Assembly (NCBI RefSeq): GCF_019219025.1
Contig: NZ_JAHUWN010000017.1
Span: 62,001 to 126,000, forward strand
Source of the DNA: Bacillus sp. sid0103
GTDB taxonomy: Bacteria; Bacillota; Bacilli; Bacillales_B; DSM-18226
Direction: 5' to 3'
DNA length: 64,000 nt
In this document: in pieces, positions 38,267 through 45,909 of the stretch
How the letters are laid out: each line of letters starts with the position of its first letter
How positions within the stretch are numbered: the first letter of the stretch is position 1
Made by a program: the position numbers and the translations under genes
Notes under the pieces: generated by a model
What the model was told of the DNA's origin: nothing
What the model saw: only the letters and a program-made list of their open reading frames with translations
Database searches by the model: none

Positions 38267-38282
38267 ACAAAAAACTACAAAA
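38267..38282 (-). promoter_or_regulatory. Candidate GlnL binding site upstream of gltT
   Basis: Minus strand TTTTGT-AGTT-TTTTGT is an exact match to TTTTGT-N4-TTTTGT, the direct repeat described for B. subtilis GlnL (YcbB) at glsA. It lies about 22 bases upstream of the gltT -10 box, whose -35 region is weak, consistent with activation. Confidence 0.7.
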
Positions 38283-38343
38283 TGGATTAAAAATATTTTT
38301 ACAATTTATAATATTTTTTTTACGATAGAAAGGGAGTGTTTGT

Positions 38344-39603
38344 ATTCGCGATAAATTATTAGCGTATTTATTTATGATTATTGCTGTGCCCATTACCGGC
38401 GAATTAAAGTTTTACCCCTTAAGTGGTGCTGATTTAAGATTCAGCATGAGTACAACTGTATTCTTTTTCATTTTGTTATGGTCACGAAAAATCCATCCCG
38501 TTTTAGCCGGTTTTTTAACGGGATGTGTGGTTGTTTGTTTTCGGATTATTCTGGACAAGGTGCAGGTTGGCTCATTCAATTTCCCTATCCATTTTCCCGT
38601 GTTTTTTTATTACATGGTCTTCGGCATGTTTTTCCATATTTTCAAGGTAAAGAAATTGTATCATCGGCCGCTTCTCATTGGTCTGCTTGGCATGGTGCTC
38701 GAAATCATGGGGAATGTTACCGAAATGACCATTCGCCATTTTACAACCGATATGAAAATGACAACCTCGAACTTCTTGATTATTATAGGGGTAGCGATCA
38801 TCCGCAGCTTCTTTGTCCTCGGTTTTTTCAATACCATCTTAGTGCGGGAAACCAGGTTGGCTGAAGAGCAGCAAAAAAAGCGGACCGAAGAGGTTTTACT
38901 ATTAGTTTCAAATTTGTATGTAGAAATGTTTCAATTGGAAAAATCAGCGAAAGATGCGGAGAAGTTAACCAGCGCCTGCTATGCAATTTATCGTGATTTA
39001 AAAGCTCTAAACAATCAGAATCAAGCGCAAGCGATGCTGAAAATCGCCGGGGAATTACACGAGATTAAAAAAGATAATCAACGTATATATGCCGGTTTGT
39101 CCAAATTAATGGCCAAAGAAAAATTAGATGATTTTATGAACATTCAGGAAATCATTTCTGTTGCAACCATCTCGAATAAAAATTATAGTGAGTTGCTCGG
39201 GAAAACGATTGATTTCCAGGTAAGAATTTCTGGTGAACATCCGGAGTACCGCACTTTTATCCTCCTGTCCCTAATCAATAATCTTGTCGCCAATGCTGTG
39301 GAAGCCATCTATCAGGAGGGGCAGATTGTAGTAACGGTTGAAAAGGTTCAAGACCTAGTCAAAATAACGATAAAGGATAATGGAAACGGGATTTCTAAAA
39401 AAAACAAAGTGTATATTTTTGAACCAGGCTTTACGACGAAATTTGACCAAGCCGGAATCGCTTCTAATGGAATTGGTCTATCCTACACAAAGAATGTCAT
39501 TGAAAATCTTGATGGAAAAATTAACCTGATTGAGTCTTCAAAGGAAAAAGGAACAACCTTTGAAGTTCAGCTTCCGGTTGTAAATTTAATGAGAAAGGGG
39601 TGA
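38344..39603 (+). CDS. glnK: Sensor histidine kinase GlnK-like (419 aa), probable ATT start
   Basis: Membrane sensor kinase of the GlnK (YcbA) type. About six hydrophobic segments fill residues 5-165, then a signalling helix, a dimerisation region with His in GELHEIKKDN, and an ATPase domain with NNLVANAVEAI (N box), DNGNGISKKN (G1) and GIGLSYTKNVIE. In B. subtilis GlnK-GlnL activates glutamine use genes. The first ATG (38374) cuts the first helix; ATT 38344, eight bases after AAGGGAG, restores an N-terminus that lines up with GlnK. No ATG, GTG or TTG exists in frame there. Confidence 0.82.
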   Translation: MRDKLLAYLFMIIAVPITGELKFYPLSGADLRFSMSTTVFFFILLWSRKIHPVLAGFLTGCVVVCFRIILDKVQVGSFNFPIHFPVFFYYMVFGMFFHIFKVKKLYHRPLLIGLLGMVLEIMGNVTEMTIRHFTTDMKMTTSNFLIIIGVAIIRSFFVLGFFNTILVRETRLAEEQQKKRTEEVLLLVSNLYVEMFQLEKSAKDAEKLTSACYAIYRDLKALNNQNQAQAMLKIAGELHEIKKDNQRIYAGLSKLMAKEKLDDFMNIQEIISVATISNKNYSELLGKTIDFQVRISGEHPEYRTFILLSLINNLVANAVEAIYQEGQIVVTVEKVQDLVKITIKDNGNGISKKNKVYIFEPGFTTKFDQAGIASNGIGLSYTKNVIENLDGKINLIESSKEKGTTFEVQLPVVNLMRKG

Positions 39604-39609
39604 TTTACG

Positions 39610-40536
39610 GTGAAATTTTTTATTGTCGATGATACCCCCACTATCAGAGGGATGTTATCCAATATTATTGAAGAAGAGGGATTGGGTACGGTGGTGGGGG
39701 AGGCAGCCGACGGGGCTGAAGTAGATGCCCATACCCTGGATGTACAGGAAGTTGATATTCTGATGATTGACCTGCTCATGCCCATCAGGGACGGGATCGA
39801 GACAGTCAGAGAAATTGCTCCTTCCTTTCGGGGGAAAATCATCATGATCTCCCAAGTCGAAACGAAGGATATGATTAGCGAAGCGTATTCCCTAGGTGTC
39901 GAGCATTATATCACAAAGCCGATTAACCGGCTTGAGGTAGTAAGTGTCATTAAGAAAGTATGTGACTATTTGTTACTGGAAAACTCACTTCATAACATTC
40001 AAAAGTCATTAAACTTTTTAACTACGCACAATACAAAAAACCGGCTGTTTGAGAACACTCTCCCAAGTAAACAACCTTTGTTTCCGTCCTCTGCCAAAAG
40101 CATCTTGCTTGAACTTGGGATTATTGGCAAAAACGGAGAAAAGGATTTGTTGGATCTTCTAGAAATTTTACATCAATGGGACATGGAGGGAAATCGGGAG
40201 CTCCCGCCTTTGAAGGATCTGTATGAGCGGGCGGCCAAAAAGCGGCTTGGTTCGTCCGTCTCTCCGGAGGAAATAAGAAAAGAAGCCAAGGCTGTGGAAC
40301 AACGGATCCGCCGCATCCTCCAACAGGTGCTCGAGCATCTTGCTTCACTGGGATTAACCGATTATGCCAACCCAACATTTGAATATTACTCATCCAAATT
40401 GTTCGACTACACCCAAGTAAGAATGAAAATGCTCGAACTGGAAGGAAAAAACCACACCGCAACAACCCGAATCGACATCAAAAAATTCCTCTATGCTTTA
40501 CAAATGGAGACAAAAGGCAGACTATCACATATGTAG
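39610..40536 (+). CDS. glnL: Response regulator GlnL-like (308 aa)
   Basis: Receiver domain (1-120) with acidic pair Asp7-Asp8, phosphoacceptor Asp54 in MIDLLMP, and Lys103 in ITKP. The C-terminal half is the YcbB-type domain with a predicted HTH (LTDYANPTFEYYSSKLFDYTQV) seen in GlnL, not an OmpR or LuxR output. GTG 39610 lies six bases after the glnK stop, behind AAGGGGTGA. Its likely target is gltT next door. Confidence 0.87.
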   Translation: MKFFIVDDTPTIRGMLSNIIEEEGLGTVVGEAADGAEVDAHTLDVQEVDILMIDLLMPIRDGIETVREIAPSFRGKIIMISQVETKDMISEAYSLGVEHYITKPINRLEVVSVIKKVCDYLLLENSLHNIQKSLNFLTTHNTKNRLFENTLPSKQPLFPSSAKSILLELGIIGKNGEKDLLDLLEILHQWDMEGNRELPPLKDLYERAAKKRLGSSVSPEEIRKEAKAVEQRIRRILQQVLEHLASLGLTDYANPTFEYYSSKLFDYTQVRMKMLELEGKNHTATTRIDIKKFLYALQMETKGRLSHM

Positions 40537-40569
40537 ATTGCTCTCGTTCAAACAAGTATCCTCTTGGGA

Positions 40570-40600
40570 AAAACAAAAAAGGGCCAGGACGGCCCTTTTA
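40570..40600 (+). terminator. Rho-independent terminator after glnL
   Basis: AAAAGGGCC and GGCCCTTTT pair across a five-base loop. Confidence 0.8.
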
Positions 40601-40794
40601 AATGTTTGTAGTAATAGATTTTTAAAAGAATTTTTTCTTAACCATGAATGTCATGAAGAAAATAATCACAAGCAATCCTTTGACTTAAGGTCGTTTCCTC
40701 TAATTATTATCCTGGAAAAAATATTGACAAATTTACTTCTCATCAGTATAGTATTGGATATTATAAAAAATATTCAGATATAATTTTCAAAACG

Positions 40795-41066
40795 CAAAGA
40801 TCAGGAGTAGTAAAAGCTCATTATTCGGTAAAGAGAGCTGCGGGTTGGTGCAACGCAGTCCAATGATACTTTGAACTTGCCTGGGAGTGGTAAAGCGAAA
40901 GATTAGAGTTAATCTATTCTCTGGTTTTAACGATTGACCTTCGTTACAAGGTTTTTAAAGCAGGGTTCGAAAAGAGCCAATAAGAGTGGTACCGCGGTAA
41001 GCTTAAGGCATATCGTCTCTTTCTTCATTTGATTATGAAGAAAGAGACGATATGCCTTTTATGATT
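40795..41066 (+). promoter_or_regulatory. T-box riboswitch of the permease, probably leucyl
   Basis: Stem I elements AGTAGTAAAAG, AGAGAGCTGCGGG and TTGGTGCAACGC, then the T-box GAGTGGTACCGCGG (about 40984-40997) and a terminator formed by AAAGAGACGATATGCC and its complement upstream. The specifier loop 3' strand is GAACTTG between paired CTTT and CCTG. Either candidate codon, CUU or UUG, is leucine. Confidence 0.88.
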
Positions 41067-41082
41067 TTTGGGAGGTTAGGAT

Positions 41083-42432
41083 ATGGAAACGGACAAACGG
41101 AATTTACAGAGGACAATGACTTCAAGGCATATTACGATGATGGCATTAGGCGGTGCCATTGGGGCAGGTTTATTTAAAGGAAGCAGTTCAGCAATTGATA
41201 TGGCAGGCCCATCCGTAATAATTGCTTACTTGATAGGGGGCATCATCCTATTATTCATCATGCAAGGTTTAGCTGAAATGGCGGTCCGTAATAGCGGTGC
41301 AAGAACATTCAGGGATCTTGTCCAATCTATTTTAGGAAAGTATCCTGCCTATTTCCTTGATTGGATCTATTGGAAAATGTGGGTATTGAACATCACGGCC
41401 GAATCAGTCGTTGCGGCTATTTTCATTCAATATTGGCTGCCTGAATATCCAATCTGGATACTGGCATTAGCTGTTTCGGTGTTAGTTACAGCAATCAACT
41501 TGCTATCAGTAAAGGTTTTTGCTGAAACGGAGTACTGGCTTGCTTTAATTAAAATTACTGTCATCATTGTGTTCATCATGGCTGGATTATTGTTGCTGCT
41601 CGTGACTTTTGGTGATCATAAAGCAGTCGGTTTCTCTAACTTGACTGACCATGGCGGTTTCTTTCCGAATGGATCAACAGGTTTAATCACGGCGATGCTG
41701 GTGGTAATTTATTCATATGGCGGTACAGAAATTATCGGGGTCACATTGGCAGAAACGAAAAATCCCGAAAAAGTGGTTCCAAAAGCCGTTCGCAGTACAT
41801 TGGTCAGGATCATTTCTTTCTATATCATTCCATTTTTCATCATCGTTAGTTTAATTCCTTGGAACGAAGTAAACGGGGTGCCGGAAAGTCCGTTTGTGAT
41901 GGTCTTTCAAATGATAGGGATTCCAGGTGCTGACCATATTATGAACGCCGTTGTTCTAATAGCGATTATTTCATCGATGAACTCTGGATTATATGGTTCA
42001 TCCCGCGTTCTGTATACACAAGCCGTGGACGGTCGCATTCCGAAAATCTTTTCAAGTTTATCCAAGAAGAAAGTTCCTGTTTACGCAATATTAATGTGTA
42101 CTTCCACTTTATTTGGCGGTGTACTGATTTCCTTATTTGCTGGAAGCAAGACCTTCGATTTCCTGATGGGATCGCTGGGATATACCGTATTATTCATCTG
42201 GTTGATCATTGCCTTCGCCCATTTGAAATCACGTAAACAACAGCCCGGAAAAACAAGTGCTTATTCAGTTAAATGGTTCCCGTATACGACTTGGGCTGCG
42301 ATCATCGCTTTAATTACGATCCTGATCGGAATCATTTTCACGACATCCATCATTGTAACGATCATTACACTTTGCATCTACATCTTTATTACCTTAACGT
42401 ATGTATGGAAAAGACGCCTTAACAAAATCTAG
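41083..42432 (+). CDS. yvbW: APC-family amino-acid permease, YvbW-like (449 aa)
   Basis: Twelve-helix APC transporter with GGAIGAGLFKGSS (residues 23-35) and the helix 6 motif YSYGGTEIIGVTLAETK. The T-box ahead with a Leu specifier and the match in length suggest the B. subtilis YvbW type, a predicted leucine permease. Substrate assignment is by regulation only. ATG 41083 follows GGGAGG. Transcribed alone; the next element downstream is repeat R1. Confidence 0.8.
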   Translation: METDKRNLQRTMTSRHITMMALGGAIGAGLFKGSSSAIDMAGPSVIIAYLIGGIILLFIMQGLAEMAVRNSGARTFRDLVQSILGKYPAYFLDWIYWKMWVLNITAESVVAAIFIQYWLPEYPIWILALAVSVLVTAINLLSVKVFAETEYWLALIKITVIIVFIMAGLLLLLVTFGDHKAVGFSNLTDHGGFFPNGSTGLITAMLVVIYSYGGTEIIGVTLAETKNPEKVVPKAVRSTLVRIISFYIIPFFIIVSLIPWNEVNGVPESPFVMVFQMIGIPGADHIMNAVVLIAIISSMNSGLYGSSRVLYTQAVDGRIPKIFSSLSKKKVPVYAILMCTSTLFGGVLISLFAGSKTFDFLMGSLGYTVLFIWLIIAFAHLKSRKQQPGKTSAYSVKWFPYTTWAAIIALITILIGIIFTTSIIVTIITLCIYIFITLTYVWKRRLNKI

Positions 42433-42490
42433 CAGAAGTGATAATTAATAATAATCTAAACCTAGTATCCCTCTTTCAAAAAAATATTAA

Positions 42491-42578
42491 TCGACTAACG
42501 GGTGCGTATGTTAAGGATGGGATTGCTGCGGCGACCCCATTTTCTTATTCGACTAACGAAGCATGTTAGTTGAATAAG
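42491..42578 (+). repeat. Cassette-type repeat R1
   Basis: Opens CGACTAACGGGTGCG and ends with the hairpin CTTATTCGACTAAC-gaagcat-GTTAGTTGAATAAG. It is the first of nine related repeats between here and 51185. It lies about 60 bases after the permease stop. Confidence 0.8.
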
Positions 42579-42595
42579 GTTGTGAATAGGTAAGG

Positions 42596-42610
42596 TTATT
42601 TTCTGAAAAT
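42596..42610. promoter_or_regulatory. Candidate CodY box
   Basis: TATTTTCTGAAAATT matches 14 of 15 bases of the CodY consensus AATTTTCWGAAAATT. It lies 18 bases after R1 and 220 bases before the small frame at 42832. A promoter close by is not clear. Confidence 0.45.
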
Positions 42611-42734
42611 TGGATAGTAGCAAATTTAAAATATTGCTATAGATTTCATCAAATGGTACACTTATAATACGAACTATTTGAATTTTCTCATTTAAAAACA
42701 TATCAGACATACAGATTCGAGTCTTTAGACAGTC

Positions 42735-42774
42735 GCTTAAAGAGCTATCTTTAAGCCGTTCTAAAGGCTTTTTT
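42735..42774 (+). promoter_or_regulatory. Overlapping hairpins resembling a transcription attenuator
   Basis: GCTTAAAG (42735-42742) pairs with CTTTAAGC (42749-42756). The last bases of that stem, AAGCC (42753-42757), can instead pair with GGCTT (42766-42770) to make a terminator with a T-run. The two hairpins exclude each other. Apart from this, R1 and the CodY-like site, the gap 42433-42831 shows nothing. Confidence 0.5.
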
Positions 42775-42831
42775 GTTGTTCCCGCAAGTTTGAACGCTAG
42801 TAAAAATCATTAAATTATTGGAGGTGATTGA

Positions 42832-42936
42832 ATGAAACTTGCCTTGCAAAGGCTGCGAAGGAATGTGTTGCGGTGCCGTCCTAACTCAAATGAACGAAAG
42901 AATATTCTGTTTAAAAAGGAGACAGTAATACTATGA
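42832..42936 (+). CDS. Small basic peptide, possible leader (34 aa)
   Basis: Strong GGAGGTGATTGA site before ATG 42832. It encodes an Arg-rich peptide starting MKLALQRLRRNVLRCR. Its TGA overlaps the ATG of the acetyltransferase gene, so translation of the two is coupled. It follows the attenuator-like hairpins. It may be a regulatory leader or a chance frame. Confidence 0.4.
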   Translation: MKLALQRLRRNVLRCRPNSNERKNILFKKETVIL

Positions 42937-43529
42937 TTATTGAAACAGATATATCTCTAGAAGGAAATTCAATTTCGCTTATTCCTCTCGAGGTGAAGCA
43001 TAAGGAACAATTATTTGAAGCTTTAAAAAGCCCTGAAGTATGGAAATATTCCTGGCGAAAAGTTACCACAGTGGAGGATATAGAGCAAATATTAATGATA
43101 GCTGTTAATAATAAAAAAGACAGGAAACATATACCTTTTATTGTTAAGGATAAACTGAAAGGTCAAGTATTAGGGACAACTCAAATTTGTGGTATTGATA
43201 AAGTAAATCGTAATGTGGAAATAGGTTGGACTTGGCTTTCACCAAAAGTTTGGAGAACAAAAGTAAACACAGAATGTAAATTCTTATTACTTAAGTATTG
43301 TTTTGAAGAATTAAAAGTAAATCGTGTCCAATTTTCAGTTAGTGGAGAAAACTTACGTTCTCAAAAAGCTGTTGAACGAATAGGAGCAACAAAAGAGGGA
43401 ACTTTTCGTAAACATAGAGTAAAGGCAGACGGAACCATTCAAGACAATATATTTTACAGTATTATTGATGATGAATGGGAGTCAGTAAAAGAAAGATTGA
43501 TTTATTTAGTAGAGAAAGCATACTGTTAG
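42933..43529 (+). CDS. GNAT-family N-acetyltransferase, RimJ/RimL-like (198 aa)
   Basis: Acetyl-CoA-dependent acyltransferase fold of the RimJ/YdaF group: N-terminal LIPLEVKHKEQLFEAL, strand NVEIGWTWLSPKVWRTKVNTECK (the usual G-G loop is replaced by KVNT), and the C-terminal SENLRSQKAVERIGATKEGTFRKH signature. It may modify a protein N-terminus, a polyamine or a drug; the substrate is unknown. AAAAAGGAGA precedes ATG 42933. The attenuator-like leader and overlap with a small peptide suggest induced expression. It lies in the accessory region. Confidence 0.8.
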   Translation: MIIETDISLEGNSISLIPLEVKHKEQLFEALKSPEVWKYSWRKVTTVEDIEQILMIAVNNKKDRKHIPFIVKDKLKGQVLGTTQICGIDKVNRNVEIGWTWLSPKVWRTKVNTECKFLLLKYCFEELKVNRVQFSVSGENLRSQKAVERIGATKEGTFRKHRVKADGTIQDNIFYSIIDDEWESVKERLIYLVEKAYC

Positions 43530-43696
43530 TCTCACCTCTTCTTTTTTTATCATTATTCTATTGAGAAGAGGCTTTATTATGTTTAACTATCAACTTGATT
43601 CAATATTGGTCCAATTAGGCCCGGACCTTTTTCATCACTTGATTCTGAATAATATTTCACTTATTTCTCAAAACAAAAACAATAAATAATTAAGTA

Positions 43697-43819
43697 GTCG
43701 TTGTTCCAGATTTTTATATTACACCTGATGGAACAAATTCTTTTGGAAGACCCTATCCTTTTATGATTTATCGAAATATGGAAGCATTCCGTAAAATTCC
43801 TACGACGACATCTCTATGA
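43697..43819 (+). pseudogene. Fragment of a HAD phosphonatase-like gene
   Basis: The open stretch contains PDFYITPDG, then SFGRPYPFMIYRNMEAF. GRPYPFMIY-NM is typical of phosphonoacetaldehyde hydrolase (PhnX) and close HAD relatives. No ATG, N-terminus or C-terminus is present, and the frame runs into the group II intron remnant. A 36-codon frame just before (43579-43689) is unrecognised. The stretch 43530-43696 holds nothing else apart from an inverted CCTCTTCT/AGAAGAGG pair. Confidence 0.5.
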
Positions 43820-44255
43820 AAACTGGGATTCCCTTCGGGAAGCTTTGAGAACAGGTAACTATCAACCTTTCCCTGTTCGCCGTGTCGAAATTCCGAAACC
43901 AAGTGGAGGGATAAGGCTTTTAGGCATACCAACTGTGACAGACCGTTTCATCCAACAGGCAATTGCCCAAGTATTAACCCCAATCTTTGACCCAACCTTT
44001 TCTGAAAACGAATGGATAAGAAGAAGGCTCAGAATGTGCGAATGGAAGCAGTGGAAGAAACCTAAAACCAGAGTTAGAAAACTAATTGGTTTAGGTGTAC
44101 CTGATTACAAAGCACATGAGTGGGGCCATTCCAGAAAGAAATACTGGAGAATCGCATGTAGTCCAATATTACACAAAACCCTCGATAACTCTTACTGGAG
44201 TCAACGAGGGTTGAGAAGTCTATATAATCGTTATGAAATTCTGCGTCAATCTTAA
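43797..44255 (+). pseudogene. ltrA: Group II intron reverse transcriptase/maturase with internal deletion
   Basis: The reading frame begins inside the RT (LYENWDSLREALRTGNY, then VRRVEIPKPSGG and LGIPTVTDRFIQQAIAQVLT) and at FSE jumps directly to the C-terminal part (NEWIRRRLRMCEWKQWKKPK ... LGVPDYKAHEWG ... SPILHKTLDNSYW). The catalytic YADD core, thumb and most of domain X are gone, about 250-300 residues by family length. The junction stays in frame, leaving an open 136-codon frame from ATG 43845. Confidence 0.88.
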
Positions 44256-44329
44256 TAGAACCGCCGTATACCGAACGGTACGTACGGTGGTGTGAGAGGT
44301 CGGGGGTTAGTCACCCCCTCCTACTCGAT
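43797..44329 (+). mobile_element. Deleted group II intron remnant
   Basis: Contains a shrunken maturase frame followed by intron RNA 3' domains. Domain V-like sequence at about 44258-44293 (CCGCCGTATACCGAACGG then TACGTACGGTGG) is followed by a domain VI-like hairpin GGGGG-TTAGT-CCCCC and the end CTCCTACTCGAT. The 5' ribozyme domains are missing, so it cannot splice or move. Confidence 0.85.
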
Positions 44330-44377
44330 TGGTATTATTCTATCCAATATCCATTTCATTTTCTCTTCTTAAGATTC

Positions 44378-44524
44378 TTATCTCAATTCATCCCAATATA
44401 AAAAGACATACTCTGGTTCATGCTCTTTTTTCAACTCATCAATACTTGCTATTATATCTAAAGTTTTCTGTTTATTCGTTTGTAAAGTATTACTAGCGTT
44501 CTGTTTTAAGCTCTTTTCATCCAT
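44378..44524 (-). CDS. Small hydrophilic protein (48 aa)
   Basis: Starts at ATG 44524 with AAAAGGAGAG nine bases upstream. The protein is charged and helical (MDEKSLKQNASNTLQ ... DELKKEHEPEYVFLYWDELR, given in parts) with an aromatic end. No family is recognised. The strong ribosome site supports it being real. Confidence 0.45.
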   Translation of the reverse strand: MDEKSLKQNASNTLQTNKQKTLDIIASIDELKKEHEPEYVFLYWDELR

Positions 44525-44698
44525 GATATACACTCTCCTTTTTAGCATAGTTTGTGCCCTGCCCCTCTTCTTATTCTTGTTTTGCAAGGAATGTAATCAG
44601 GTGAAATATCCAAAATAAAAGAAGAAAAATGGAATGTATTATGAAAATCAGCTTACCTAGTTCACTTTAATATGTATGTCTTATGGTGCTTTGTTCAT

Positions 44699-44824
44699 TT
44701 CACACGTGCAAATAGAGGCGAAAGCTATATCAGCTATGCCGATTATGCAATCGCTGTTTTAGATGAAGTTGAAAATCCACAGCATAAAAACGAACGTTTT
44801 TCTGTCGTTGGCGAAGCAGAATGA
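44699..44824 (+). pseudogene. C-terminal fragment of an NAD(P)H-binding (YwnB-like) protein
   Basis: Ends with SYISYADYAIAVLDEVENP, then HKNERFSVVGEAE. ISYADYAIA-LDE-E is the conserved end of atypical SDR NAD(P)H-binding proteins. No upstream part or start is present. It precedes a flavodoxin-fold oxidoreductase gene. Confidence 0.6.
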
Positions 44825-44929
44825 TTTTAAAGGATCAGAAAAGTAAAAACTATCTTAAAGTATTCGAATAGCTTTGTCTTACACTATTAATTGATTGAAG
44901 TATATAAATTATTCGGAGGTTGTCTAAAG

Positions 44930-45532
44930 ATGAAACATTTAATTGTTTACGCACATTCAAACCCTCAAAGTTTGAACCATTCCATATTAGAAACGACAGT
45001 TAGTACATTAGAGAAAAACGGTCATGAGGTTGTTGTCCGTGATTTGTATGCACTCGATTTTCAACCTGTTCTGAAACCAGCAGATACGAATGCTATGAAA
45101 GCTGGGGAAACTCCTAAAGATATTAAAACAGAACAGGAATTTATCACTCAGGCAGATGTTATCACATTTATTTATCCTATTTGGTGGACAGGACTTCCTG
45201 CTATCCTTAAAGGATATGTTGACCGTGTATTCTCCTATGGCTTTGCTTATGCTTATGGTGAAGAAGGTATCGTTAAGATGCTAGCAGGCAAGAAAGGTTT
45301 CATCATCAATACACATGGGACTCCAAAGGAGTATTATGATGAGATTGGTATGACTGAAGGATTGAAAATTACGTCTGATGTTGGTATCTTTGGGTTTGTT
45401 GGCATTGAACCTGTAGGACATTTACTTTTTGGAAGTGTTGGTTCTCTCGATGAAGTAGCGTATAAAGGGATGTTAAAGGAAGTGGAAGAAAAGATTCATT
45501 CCTTATTCTCACAGCACGAGTTGACTAAATAA
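44930..45532 (+). CDS. NAD(P)H-dependent flavin oxidoreductase, flavodoxin-2 fold (200 aa)
   Basis: KefF/NQO1-like FMN enzyme that reduces quinones or nitro compounds. N-terminal HLIVYAHSNPQSLNHSI forms the phosphate-binding loop; FIYPIWWTGLPAILKGYVDRVF is the characteristic P-I-W-W motif; INTHGTPKEYY is the second flavin loop. CGGAGG precedes ATG 44930. It may protect against electrophilic or redox stress. Alone, with terminator-like hairpins after it. Confidence 0.85.
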   Translation: MKHLIVYAHSNPQSLNHSILETTVSTLEKNGHEVVVRDLYALDFQPVLKPADTNAMKAGETPKDIKTEQEFITQADVITFIYPIWWTGLPAILKGYVDRVFSYGFAYAYGEEGIVKMLAGKKGFIINTHGTPKEYYDEIGMTEGLKITSDVGIFGFVGIEPVGHLLFGSVGSLDEVAYKGMLKEVEEKIHSLFSQHELTK

Positions 45533-45539
45533 ATCTTTA

Positions 45540-45566
45540 GGCTGCCTAATAGGCGGCCTGTTTTAT
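45540..45566 (+). terminator. Hairpin after the flavin oxidoreductase
   Basis: AGGC-GCCT-AAT-AGGC-GGCCT palindrome followed by TTTTATT. Confidence 0.5.
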
Positions 45567-45652
45567 TAACATTAATTTTAAAAGACTTTATTGAAAGATC
45601 CTAGTTATTGGTCCGATATAAATAAAATTACGATAAGGAACAGCATTAGAGA

Positions 45653-45694
45653 GAAGCAGTTGATATAGAAAAAATCTATACCATCTGCTTTTTT
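45653..45694 (+). terminator. Terminator-like hairpin in the 45533-45909 gap
   Basis: AAGCAG..TATAG pairs with CTATA..CTGCTT and TTTTTG follows. The rest of this gap shows no gene; TTAATTTTAAAAGACTTTA at 45572 recurs at 49699 before a small membrane-protein gene. Confidence 0.55.
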
Positions 45695-45909
45695 GTTTAT
45701 AAAAATACCATTCAGGACCGATTTTCGTTAAAATAAACATTGCCGATGTTCACAATAGTTTTTCACAAATCATAAATGTACAAATGTACTTTTGTTTGAT
45801 AATAAGTTATTAAGCATGATATAAGTGTATAAGAAATGGAACATTTGGCTTTATATTTTTTGACCTAGAGTTTGAAGTTGTATCCATAGTGAGAGGATTT
45901 GAGTTTGAA

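Noticed and set aside
43579..43689. 36-codon open frame starting MFNYQLDSILVQ
   Set aside because: No ribosome site and no family; probably chance or part of the decayed region.
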